Virus record (IMG/VR): IMGVR_UViG_3300025127_000282
Location: 1 to 23,807 of that record
Length of the DNA: 23,807 bases
Origin: a virus
Strand: one strand, 5' to 3'
Shown here: piece after piece, positions 15,801 through 21,300 of the stretch
How positions within the stretch are numbered: position 1 is the stretch's first letter
How the letters are laid out: each line of letters starts with the position of its first letter
The notes under the pieces: model-generated
What the model was told of the DNA's origin: nothing
What the model saw: only the letters and a program-made list of their open reading frames with translations
Database searches by the model: none
Translations under genes and position numbers: made by a program

Positions 15801-16654
15801 CAGTTCAGTTCCTTAATATTGTTAATCCAGGCATTGGTTACACAGTTGGAGCAGCAGTAAGTATAACAATAGGTGCACCAATTGGTGTCAGTGTTGGAAA
15901 TGTAAGCAGAGACCAATTTGCCACTGCAGGAGTGTCTACCTTTGCTTCGGCAACTGTGACTGTTGGTGCAGCAGGTACAATAGAATCAGTAAATATTACT
16001 AATCCTGGTTTAGGATACTCACAAACAAATCCACCAAGAGTCATTATAGAGTCTCCACAGTCTGATGAAGAAATTGTCACATCTGCTGACGTAGGAATTG
16101 TTGTCCAATCTACAGCAGGAATACTTACAGGAATTGGTACCACTACCATAGGATCAACTTTAGGTATTAAATTTATAGGAATTAGTACAATTACTACAGG
16201 TGCTGGAAGTTTTGATGCAATTGAAGTTGGAAAACCAATTTACATTTACAATACTGGTGTTGGTGCAGGATTGACATCCATGGATTTAACTGGTATTCAT
16301 ACAGTTGGTATTGGAACTCAATTTGTTGATAATATATACACTGTGGCAGAATTTACAACTAGAGGTAGTGCACCTTCAGTAGTTGGAATTATTACATGTG
16401 CCATAGAATCTAATACAAACATAATTGGTATTGCTGCCACAGCTGGAATTGACTCTGATGAGCAAGTTGGTAATTATTCACTTGGAGTATTATCAAATAT
16501 TGTTAGATCTACTTCAATGGAAAAACGTATTTCAATTGGTGTGACTGGATTAACTGTAGATTCTGGTTTATCAACCTTCCCAACTATACAACGAAGAGGT
16601 ATTAATGGAGATGATACTTTGAGACAAACTGGTGGTTTGGAAACACCTATTTAA
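3818..16654 (+). CDS. Giant modular baseplate wedge protein, gp7-type N-terminus (4278 aa)
   Basis: One uninterrupted frame encodes about 450 kDa and occupies the place of T4 gene 7 (1032 aa) between 6 and 8. Residues ~1-250 contain E-A-V-D-F-L-K-Q-Y-Y and, at 202-220, Y-E-T-K-G...LFKVLYNE, which I recognise as the wedge segment in the C-terminal part of T4 gp7. Downstream lie repeated beta modules: four of type A (71-133, 320-380, 1558-1632, 3104-3184), six of type B (628-704, 864-951, 983-1071, 1682-1772, 1846-1925, 2985-3071), two of type C (3381-3435, 3542-3604) and about a dozen G-x-G-Y strands. Also present are a YHYH-like domain (1276-1385), a conserved DYYQ...HTSG segment (2427-2468) and two fibre-like motifs (3224-3311, 3744-3839). 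There is no signal or membrane segment. Large structural proteins at this locus occur in other marine T4-like phages. The gp7 assignment of the N-terminus is likely; the roles of the remainder are unknown. Confidence 0.88.
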   Translation: MIQTGFESKVKIQDIISNQLPDFVLDESPEAVDFLKQYYISQEYQGAPTDLSENLDKYLKLDNLTPDVIVDSSTTVGVVTSGADVIYVSSTKGFPKEYGLLKIDSEIITYTGISTNAFTGCIRGFSGITSYHQSLNQEELIFSTSQVNEHFDNTNVQNLSALFLKEFYQKTKKTFTPGLEGTDFNKNINVGNFIREAKSLYETKGTNKSFEILFKVLYNEVPEVLNLEDSLIKPSSANYIVRKIATAELISGNPLLLKGQSIFRSKLNDTDISASVSEVEPFNRVGIGTFFKFKLFVDDSGSIDILNNFDIIPNTRVIDPVPKGSSIITVDSTVGFDTSGIILSGINTITYTDKTVNQFLGCTATSTGSFDAPINPTDSIRSNDFYFGYENGDPSKIVKLRFTGVISDFVQTELITVDEGDIISVKSIGDKVTNPEQEKTYKQIFANSWIYNTASSYNLSPTSTSESLSFLSPLDRSSLKKGDQVELITESGTILYPTDNSEATPYVLEDIKNGDQTVTLANFGYNKSVLNTSLRRKLQKGFSTNIPIEFDNYTVTSDVQNVYFSDDNFAYVASNSLPGTNPSVDTENNYESFPYNKKIETKIIESSINIQAGTGTLTDVFDLDEQTFSTIKFNSPINFQTGDKLQYSSIGQPLSGINTGIYFAKVLNGNSIQLYASNAGVETDQFIPLGIGDGANSTHKFTLFTQKSGIIGPQKLLKKFPIPSSLGDGSKVKTIPGGTGMLINGVEINNYKSLDKVKFGPIESVSILNSGEDYDVVNEPNITISTGAGITALVQPVVSGKVKNIKIIPQTFDVEQIISIGVTGGNGSGCVLEPVIGQRFREVTFQATNFTDGGGINTSTSADNIGKIIFNEDHNFNDGETLIYDSNGNTNISIGSSDSTLSNFGSYYAEIINSKTVRLYETPEQALIGIQTSAIRFNGKSGGGTQKFKVVQKQALLDVKVIDGGKNYTNRKLFVKPTGISTNFNTVNFKNHGFNNGDLIEYSAIAGIGSTQPTNITGLSTTKKYFVLKENDNSFQLCDGGVDGANTVNFTTKNVVGFGTTSGTGYQQFKYPDIKGTVSFIQSGISTINVSSTGVISPKTIDITPIVKGSIVDTYLYEKGTGYGSKIINLDKKPLVTVKTGKGASLQPLISNGQIETVKIDFGGNDYFSLPDLEVIDPTGKGTGAVLTPVLTNQRISNVVVSNPGIGYSTDSSIFVKSSGRNAKFDLNIRELTINDQKKLGSEQLIDTENNLKYTVSGYQPSLFGDDGEKTSGIIGWAYDGNPIYGSYGLTNPTESPSNPISGFKRLESGWKKDSTLVEDRPDGYEIGYFIEDYKFDDSTGDLDEHNGRFERTEDFPNGIYAYHAIIDDKANAVFPYFIGDSYRSLPIEENLSNLNQSNFDFNSSNVLRNTFPYKVSDRFANNDFIIETNEIENQSIEIQSTNAGSVEKLDIINDGSDYKVNEILQFDNSETKGKGLSAKVSSIKGKTINSIETTIKDFENTLITWGEDKLTFGISTSITNTLNNNDTVKISGISTNLSKINGSYKIGITTFTTNTISTISASDTLGITTEIYVSNIPESVSIGSSIKIGSETLEILNKYDGLNILRVKRGPVHYSTEYPESTTVEFLPNSFTINKKIDYFESSQKKIIFFNPAESVGLGTSIGSSYDVSFKFGNNNVSRNIPVKQIYIENHPFETNDKLNFIQFGSNTISISTDTNPGTFNLPSSNLYVVKKGQNTIGIKTGIGTDVYGNNYEEVFFRSINSANSDLYRFESTENIEVSCKVQRIQSTVSVSTSHELSEKDSITLNIKPNVNSGIGSDEKVILKRDLITGNLLINPITFEPSDIDVSANTIGISTNYLKTGDKILYSGSATGLSTGNYYVYKVEDKLIKLCQTSFDSLQPVPNVIEITGTGSSGQTISLINPEIESITNRNLIFDHTDSSMDGYEFKIYYDQEFNNEFVSTGSTSVFNVSTASSITTINYTDNLPKKLYYNLSKSGFISTSDTNVSNYSKISYVDSEYNGSFNISGIAATSFNIFLKDIPESERYTQSNCDVLEYFTNSKTAKGPINKTNIISGGSGYQKLPKFTGTGSKSSGRDAIILPKSNNIGNVSEIRIINQGFEFSSDKTLEPTAYISPIIRLKDSNTVGVVTVTFGGRNYNDPPNIVLVDRSTGKKLDKGFIQANMVENSITSVSVIEKPYGLPDDTVRVLTTNNTNGITISEVDVVSATEYNITLITPTLGFPNPPLTTNDKIFIEGIEKFGTDGSGFNSEDLGYNFLPITSIISTNPFKFKVNAVGLTTNVGIAVTIPTKFTSVVKEIDYPVLNANQVKEGFVKGETILRKVVGILTDVVSDIKITDSSTNTIKVSGIDVDSLNVNDIIIGRTSGNVATISNITNNLGRYKVNFSSTKNIGWFDDIGKLNLDTQVIPDNDYYQNLSYSVKSSIEWNELQTPVNNLLHTSGLKNFADTGITSTSNIGIGSTSVITSINDIIEAQRVDAINDLDLVSDKDVLSDGVARLIDFKNITLSDFIKCNTNDVFLIDNINKQFSNLEDNLNLFVDVLQVPNSGEYTNLLLKITNNSSVGITTQIQLSEIVVLNRDDAGVDNNQNPNVLLEKYQVINSGTEYQSFEEDRFGSFNLFKDPDTNITTLRFTPNEKFNTDYNIKVLQSSFTNFVSAASSVNIGPINSNAFIGTFASETTSEILTISTNEINSFFVNSQIVDNLTGASNFVENYVTHDGQNTYIAEAYIDSKDSSLSDSRIGILTATLSGQTLSFKYENNSPNVVTVRSRIIGFGDPDIGIGTYRFKSPDQIDGSERSLIYEGFARSGVGTTSVVDLNSSLFDGVKSLIEVNSTTGARAVHEVLSVRDSQGVYVQPAQYLSGDGNLGLGTFGGNINGSNFEVLFYPDDLVGVTTVSVFNQGFYKDFDRFNVANSLNYGDALTEDTFFKLYNAINGERVNRKDFQLRTNNVPIFSKTFNPSSVSLSATTGTFNIDNHFFRTDEELIYTPESTVIGIGSTAIQYKSSTGAMEELPSTVFAIRENDDNFQISTTKSGTAVTFTGLGEGNRHKFTMAKRNEKSLITIDDIIQYPVSPSTVNYNLENNIGGEIGISTNIISLSGISTINADDILKIENEFVRVVDIGFGITTYGPIVPGLPETGNFSLVKVQRGSVGTSVSAHSDGTQVEKFKGSYNIVDSTVHFLDAPRGNPDVQVTSSGLLLDTSEFQGRVFLRNDYGSNLIFDDVSNSFNGITTSFTLTVGGANTIGIGTSGGNGILMINGIFQTPSTDNNPSNNFKIIESGSGATGITSVVFSGITSVGTGDIVIDPTDINNNDLPRGGIPISFGSTTGLGYAPLVGARVRAVLDGGGGITTHVGVATTGSALAISTANYNNNTGILSIRTVDEHNIKFSDPNVDEVKLVGLEFDCPPGHAGITTTIFPDGTIGDKFAIVGTGVGIGSTNEIRVNVGTSTIPHSYVGSGTAFPWYGHLTLGSGYNNIISIGVTISDPTGSNARITATPKQYNTHSFDVANSSLNNSISKNSFSGLTFTPSGATYAPDTGLLVLSFATAHGINGSDTIGIKTGSLAFRCSQDDFNSLHYYPRSTDPVAGVQTSVLSFTTNTLTVDVGKSNVNTGGALEFTVEDSGSGYTDPEIYVTLPSYENLSVRGISRVGLGSTSTTGTGLLVTPVVSASSTTGIGSGFFEFTQFNQNRSGYAFERGDVFQPVGLVTDRRLYKPYKEATVEIERVYKDDFCMWQFGELDFLDTIKGLQNGSRTRFPLKYNGLPITLKLDPELDSSLESLLLVVINGVIQEPNVAYEFIGSGSINFKEPLDPSADVALYFYKGTDSVDSFVSTGTTSIFELGDQVQIIGNSQLGGQEKRRIKSLDTESSLETIIYTGSGIDTTGTINRPIKLLKQKEDVVIDNILISKKRKNLEPIVLPTAKIIGDFTTGDNVLYLDNAELFDYEKIPAGSNLIFGNAIVSGKPIETAEISSVVSAAGTVQFLNIVNPGIGYTVGAAVSITIGAPIGVSVGNVSRDQFATAGVSTFASATVTVGAAGTIESVNITNPGLGYSQTNPPRVIIESPQSDEEIVTSADVGIVVQSTAGILTGIGTTTIGSTLGIKFIGISTITTGAGSFDAIEVGKPIYIYNTGVGAGLTSMDLTGIHTVGIGTQFVDNIYTVAEFTTRGSAPSVVGIITCAIESNTNIIGIAATAGIDSDEQVGNYSLGVLSNIVRSTSMEKRISIGVTGLTVDSGLSTFPTIQRRGINGDDTLRQTGGLETPI
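5699..13030 (+). repeat. Type B module: six copies of a ~80-90-residue unit
   Basis: Copies are at 5699-5929, 6407-6670, 6764-7030, 8861-9133, 9353-9592 and 12770-13030. The shared order is I/V-x-F/I-x-x-x-H-x-F-x-(T/N)-(G/N)-D-x-L-x-Y, a Gly/Ser-rich loop, then (Y/L)-(Y/F)-(V/A)-x-(K/E) and (N/D)-x-(F/I/V)-(Q/R/K)-L, a longer loop, and a terminal (H/Q/Y)-K-F or Y-R-F strand. Copies 2 and 3 are adjacent, with about 30 residues between them; the others are dispersed, and one loop per copy varies in length. The pattern predicts a compact beta domain duplicated within the protein. DNA identity between copies is low, so the duplications are old. Confidence 0.7.
7643..7972 (+). other. YHYH-type domain inside the giant wedge protein (residues 1276-1385)
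   Basis: The segment starts G-W-A-Y-D-G-N-P-I-Y-G-S-Y-G, continues through an acidic middle, and reaches L-D-E-H-N-G-R-F (from residue 1343), then D-F-P-N-G-I-Y-A-Y-H (H at 1364) and F-P-Y-F-I-G. This is the signature order of the YHYH family, found mostly in secreted and surface proteins of bacteria and in marine phage structural proteins. The biochemical role of the family is not established. Tyr/His/Asp-rich clusters make metal or glycan binding conceivable, but nothing here shows it. Confidence 0.75.
13487..15334 (+). repeat. Fibre-like beta motif, two divergent copies near the C-terminus
   Basis: Copies lie at 13487-13750 (residues 3224-3311) and 15047-15334 (3744-3839). Each has a substrate-like opening (x-G-I-T-T-S-F-T-L or N-G-S-R-T-R-F-P-L), then a hydrophobic strand ending in I-N-G-(I/V)-(F/I)-Q-(T/E)-P, a loop of 10-15 residues, and a closing strand (VVFSGI or INFKEPL followed by VALYFYKG). 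The (F/I)-x-N-G-V-x-Q-x-P element is common in phage tail-fibre and needle proteins and usually forms a small beta-sandwich. It suggests that the C-terminal quarter is exposed at the baseplate edge, which is inference. Confidence 0.55.
13958..14629 (+). repeat. Type C module: two copies (13958-14122 and 14441-14629)
   Basis: Both copies begin with a Y-x-x-x-T-G-(I/L)-L-x-(I/L) hairpin, followed by x-x-H-(N/G)-I, a polar turn, a V-x-L/I-x-x-(G/S)-L-(E/A)-F-(D/R)-C strand, and a loop ending in I-F-P-D-G or Y-P-R-S-T-D-P. The single cysteine in each (FDCPPG, FRCSQD) is at the equivalent position. Cysteine is rare in this protein, so its conservation between copies supports homology. Related units are familiar to me from long marine phage structural proteins, without a known function. 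Confidence 0.6.
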
Positions 16655-16662
16655 ACATGTTG

Positions 16663-16670
16663 TATAAATA
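16663..16670 (+). promoter_or_regulatory. T4-type late promoter (TATAAATA) upstream of gp8
   Basis: TATAAATA lies in the 33-nt gap between the giant gene and gp8, 17 nt before the gp8 ATG at 16688. The spacing to the start codon is the same as in the gp25 promoter, and both are preceded by G. It would let gp8 and the next gene be transcribed without reading through the 13-kb giant gene. No terminator is visible in the gap, so read-through transcription should also reach gp8. Confidence 0.8.
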
Positions 16671-16687
16671 TCTAAAAAACTGATAAG

Positions 16688-18298
16688 ATGCCCGCGATAG
16701 TAACAGATCAATTTAGAATATTAAATGCAAGTAATTTCATAGAATCTATTGAAAATGAAAATAATTCTTACTATGCATTTTTAGGATTGGCAAATCCAAC
16801 AGAAGGTGGTGGAGCCGATGGTTCAGGAGTTGGGATTGGAAGAAGTAGTACTTGGAATGATAATACGGATACTAGTGTTCCATCACCAATCGATAATTTA
16901 CAGTATAGGACTCTTTATCGAGATACTTCACTTTTTGCGAAAAAGATAACATCATCAAATGTTAGAAGAGTTGTTAAAAAACATGATTGGATAGCAAATA
17001 CCAAATACGATATGTATCGTCATGATTATAGTGTAAGTAAAAACCCTGCACCTGGTGGAGGTTCTGGATTATACAACACAAATTATTATGTTATAAACTC
17101 AGATTTTAGAGTTTATATTTGTATTGATAATGGATCATCTGGTGACTTGGTAGATGGTAAGGGTTCTTTAGATGAACCAACTTTTACAGATGTGGAACCA
17201 TCTGCAGCTGGAACACAAGGTGATGGTTATATTTGGAAATATTTGTATACTGTTTCACCAAGTGATATTGTAAAATTTGATTCCACTGAATACATTGTAC
17301 TACCAAGTAATTGGTCAACTTCAACGGATTCTCAAATTCAAGAAATAAGAGAATCTGGCAATTCTGACATATATAAAAATCAAATTAAAAAAGTTTATAT
17401 TAAAAATGGTGGTGTTAATTACACTGCAGGAAAAACTGAAATTTGTAATATTCTTGGAGACGGAACTGGAGGAAAGGTACAAGTAGAAACAGATAGTAGT
17501 GGTAAAATTATCAATACTGTAATAACTGCTGGAGGATCAGGATATACTTTTGGAGTTGTAGACTTATCTCCACTTAGAGGAAGTCCAACAATTCCTGCAG
17601 AGTTAATACCAATTATCCCTCCATCTAAAGGTCATGGATTTGATATCTACTCTGAATTGGGAGCAGATAAGGTATTAGTTTATGCTAGATTTGATGATTC
17701 AACAAAAGATTTTCCGACTGATACGCATTTTGGTCAGGTTGGGATTATAAAAAATCCTCAATTATTTGATTCTACAGGAATATGTACTAGTAATACTTAT
17801 TCATCTTTAAATTCTGTTATGTTAACAGATACTGCTCTTAATGAAATATCTAACACTCCAGCTCTCGTTGGTGTAGCAATAACACAAACTGTTGCTGGTG
17901 GAGTTGCAAAAGGATACGTTGCATCATTTGATAGAGAAACTAAAGTTTTAAAATATTTTCAAGACAAGTCTCTATACTTTCCAAATGCTGTTGATCATAC
18001 AGATAATAAAAATGTTGTAACAGACTCACAAGTTTTGAGTTTTTCAAATTCTAATCAAATTAAAGCAACATCAGTAGGTGGTGGATCAGGTTTTGAGGTT
18101 TCTGTTAACAGTAATTTTTCTGGATTTTCAACTTCCGTCAATAACAAAAATGTCAATTTGGGTGTTAGGTTTGAAAATGGACTTGCAAATCCTGAGATAA
18201 ATAAAAAGACAGGTGAAATAATTTACATTGATAACCGTAAAGAGGTTGAACGTGATTTAAGACAAAAAGAAGACATTAAAATCATTCTGGAATTCTAA
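16688..18298 (+). CDS. 8: Baseplate wedge subunit gp8, enlarged
   Basis: The 536-aa protein has both ends of T4 gp8 (334 aa). The N-terminus A-I-V-T-D-Q-F-R-I matches gp8 A-I-V-T-S-K-F-R, and the C-terminus G-E-I-I-Y-I-D-N-R...I-K-I-I-L-E-F matches G-E-M-I-Y-M-E-N-R...I-N-I-L-F-T-F of T4 as I remember it. Between them, P-x-x-x-D-N-L, R-V-V-K-K-H-D-W (T4: I-P-R-R-D-W), G-D-G-Y-I-W-K-Y-L-Y (near 178-187; T4: G-D-G-Y-V-W-E-Y-L-F) and T-E-Y-I-V-L-P are conserved. In T4 gp8 forms dimers at the outer wedge, bound to gp7, gp6 and gp10. An insertion at about 236-296 holds two G-x-x-Y strands (KNGGVNYTAG, TAGGSGYTFG) like those of the giant neighbour. It starts behind its own late promoter with a weak ribosome site and ends 5 nt before the next gene. 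Confidence 0.92.
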   Translation: MPAIVTDQFRILNASNFIESIENENNSYYAFLGLANPTEGGGADGSGVGIGRSSTWNDNTDTSVPSPIDNLQYRTLYRDTSLFAKKITSSNVRRVVKKHDWIANTKYDMYRHDYSVSKNPAPGGGSGLYNTNYYVINSDFRVYICIDNGSSGDLVDGKGSLDEPTFTDVEPSAAGTQGDGYIWKYLYTVSPSDIVKFDSTEYIVLPSNWSTSTDSQIQEIRESGNSDIYKNQIKKVYIKNGGVNYTAGKTEICNILGDGTGGKVQVETDSSGKIINTVITAGGSGYTFGVVDLSPLRGSPTIPAELIPIIPPSKGHGFDIYSELGADKVLVYARFDDSTKDFPTDTHFGQVGIIKNPQLFDSTGICTSNTYSSLNSVMLTDTALNEISNTPALVGVAITQTVAGGVAKGYVASFDRETKVLKYFQDKSLYFPNAVDHTDNKNVVTDSQVLSFSNSNQIKATSVGGGSGFEVSVNSNFSGFSTSVNNKNVNLGVRFENGLANPEINKKTGEIIYIDNRKEVERDLRQKEDIKIILEF

Positions 18299-18303
18299 AA
18301 AAA

Positions 18304-21300
18304 ATGGCACAAAAAACAAATTTAAATATAAGTCCATATTATGACGACTTTGATCCTAAAAATAATTTTTACAAAGTTTTATTTAAACCAGGATTTCCAG
18401 TTCAAGCTAGAGAGTTAACTACATCTCAATCTATTTTACAGAATCAACTACAAAATTTTGGTGAAAATATTTTTAAAGAGGGTTCTGTCGTAATACCAGG
18501 TGCAATTGAGTTTGATAATCAGTTTTCTGCAGTAAAGATAAATGAAGTTAATTATGGAATTGATGTATCAGTTTATATTAAAGATTTTTTAGGAAAAAAG
18601 ATAACTGGTGTAAATTCTGGAATTGAAGGAATTGTAAAATATGTTGCCTTACCTACAACTGATGATGTTGATACTCCAACAATTTATGTCACATATACGA
18701 GTGCTGATAGTAATAATGAGATAAACACTTTTTCAGATGGTGAACAATTAGTTTGTTCGGATAATGTAACCTATGGTAACACAACTATAAATTCTGGAAC
18801 ACCATTTGCATCTTTAATATCTTCTGATGCAACTTCTGTTGGATCTGCTGCATTTATCACAGAAGGTGTTTATTTTATTAGAGGATATTTTGTAAGTGTT
18901 ACTGACCAAAGTATAATTTTAGATTACTATACCAATTCACCCTCATATAGAGTTGGATTGAAAGTTGATGAAATACTGGTTAATGCAAAACAAGATGAAA
19001 ATTTATATGATAATGCAAAAGGTTTTAGTAATTTTGCTGCACCAGGTGCTGATAGGTTTAAAATTAATTTAACTTTAGTTAAAAAATTAATCGAAGATCA
19101 GGATGACACTGATTTTGTTGAATTAATGAGAGTTAAAAATGGCAAAATAAAAGTTATTAATCCAAAATCAAATTTTAATATTATAAGAGATTATATTGCA
19201 GAAAGAACTTTTGATGAGTCTGGAGATTATGTTACAAAACCTTTTGAATTATCTGTTCATAATTCATTAAATGATAATTTGGGAAATGGTGGTATATTTA
19301 CTGAAAATGAAAAAACAGATCAACTCAATACACCATCTGATGATTTAATGTGCTTAAAAATATCTGATGGAAAGGCATATGTAAGAGGTTATGATGTTGA
19401 AAAAGAAGGAGTTACGATAATTGATGTTGAAAAACCTAGAGAGATTGGTGTTAATAGTACATCTAGTGTTCCTTTTGTTATGGGAAATATAATTGATGTT
19501 CATGCTGTTAAAGGTATTGCAAAACAAGGTGAACCAGTTCAGTTATTTTCAGATTTTGCCCAAGGTGGTGACAATATAGGTAGTGCTAGAGCATATAGTT
19601 TTAATTTAAAAAATCAAAGTTATGAAGGTGATACGAGTGTATGGGAATTGCGTTTATTTGACATTCAAACAAATACCTCATTAAATTTAAATAAAACTGT
19701 ATCATCAACACAAATTCCAAAAGGATCTTATATTAAAGGAAAAAATAGTGGTGCTACTGGATATTCTGTAGGTGCTGGAAATAATACAACAAGAATTGAT
19801 GTAAATCAAACAACAGGAAATTTTGCAAAAGGTGAGCAATTGCAAGTTAATGGAGTTGATGTTCCATTATCAGTTGGTATTGCTACTGTTTTTGACTCTC
19901 ATTTAATAAAATCAATAAAACAAGAACCAACAACAGGATATCCAGAATTTGCAGCAGATACTATTCAGGATTTGTATACACTTCCAAATGGAATTAATAT
20001 TGTAAATATTACTGCTGCTTCTAATAGTACATCTACAGTTACTGCAGCTAACGGAAAATTTGAAGCAGCATTAGGTAGAGGAATAACTTTAAGATATCAA
20101 CAACCAGGAACAAACACAGAAACATACAGTAAAATTATATCAGTTGGTGCTGGAGGAACAAGTTTAATTATTTCGGGAGTGAACACAAGTGTAACAGGAG
20201 TTTATGATAATTCATTACCATCGTCTGACATACAGGTTCAAGCATATGTTGGAGATCCTACAATAAAAGGTAATGGACGTTTATATGCACCATTAGCTGA
20301 TTCAAATGTGTCAACTGTTGATTTATCCAAATCAGATTTAAGAGTAACTAAACAAATAACAGGTGTAACTTTTTCCAGTAATTCAGCAACTATTACAATC
20401 AATGATGTTAAAGCATTGTATCCAGATATTGATACAGCATCATTTGAACCTTATGATGAGGAAAGATATTCTGTACATCTTGCAAATGGGCAACAAAGAG
20501 ATCTACCTGAAAGTAAATTTGCAATTAATGCAGATGGTTCACAAATAACTTTAACTAGATTCCCAAATACAACAAATGCTGTTGTTAGCACTTCAATTAA
20601 GAAAAATAATATTAAAAATAAAATAAAAAATTATACTAGAAGTCAACTTTTAGACGTAACATTTTCAAAATATGAAAGATCTGGAAGTATTGCTGTTGGT
20701 ATAGGTGCGTCTGTGGTTCCTGATGGTTTAACTTTCGATAAAAGATATGGTTTAAGAGTACAGGATCCAGAAATATCATTAAATTATCCTGATGCGGTCA
20801 AGTTACTAGCAGTTTATGAGTCTGTTGATACTGGAAGACCATCTCTTGATGAGTTTCAGTTTAATAGTACCGCTGCTGTTCAAACAAATGCAGTTATTGG
20901 TGAAGATATAGTTGGTAAATCTAGTAAAGCAATTGCTAGAATAGTTAGTAAATCAACATCTAATGCTAATTCATTAGGAATTGTATATCTATCTGAAACT
21001 AAATTTAACGAAAGTGAAGTTGTTGAATTTCAAGATTCAAAAATTAATACAAATTTAGTAAGTGTAACTAAAGGTTTATATCGAGACATAACTAGATCTT
21101 TTAATTTAGACAAAGGTCAAAAAGAACAATATTATGATTATTCAAAATTAGTAAGAAAGAAAGGAATTCCTGAACCTAATGGAAGATTGTTAATTATTTT
21201 CGATCATTATTCAGTTTCTAATGAGGATGAGGGTGATTTATTTACTGCTTTAAGTTATGATAATGATAGATTTGATACCGATATTCCAGATATTGCTGGA

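Larger units (their letters stand above)
6110..16060 (+). repeat. G-x-G-Y strand repeats across the giant wedge protein
   Basis: Short units of the form V-x-(I/V)-x-(N/D/G)-(G/P)-G-x-(G/D/N)-Y-x-x-x-P-x-(I/V)-x-(I/V) recur near 6110, 6688, 7150-7505 (three units), 8153, 10022-10340 (two to three units), 14702 and 15806-16060 (two units). Examples are INDGSDYKV, ISGGSGYQKLP, FGGRNYNDPP, EDSGSGYTDP, VNPGIGYTV and TNPGLGYSQTNPP. Many are followed by a G-x-G-x-G-A-x-L/A-x-P-V strand. They look like beta-hairpin units, and the same unit occurs in the insertion of the neighbouring gp8. Confidence 0.65.

Noticed and set aside
15838-16149. 103-codon minus-strand frame rich in Val, Pro and Thr
   Set aside because: The composition is explained by the complement of Gly/Thr/Ile-rich + strand codons; nothing supports expression.
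3818-16654. Reading the giant gene as a tail fibre or a bacterial surface adhesin
   Set aside because: The N-terminus has the gp7-type wedge motif, the gene lies between 6 and 8, and there is no signal peptide or anchor; fibre-like parts are modules in its C-terminal region only.
16655-16687. Possible terminator in the gap between the giant gene and gp8
   Set aside because: The gap holds only a short ACATGT palindrome and the late promoter; there is no stem followed by a T-run.
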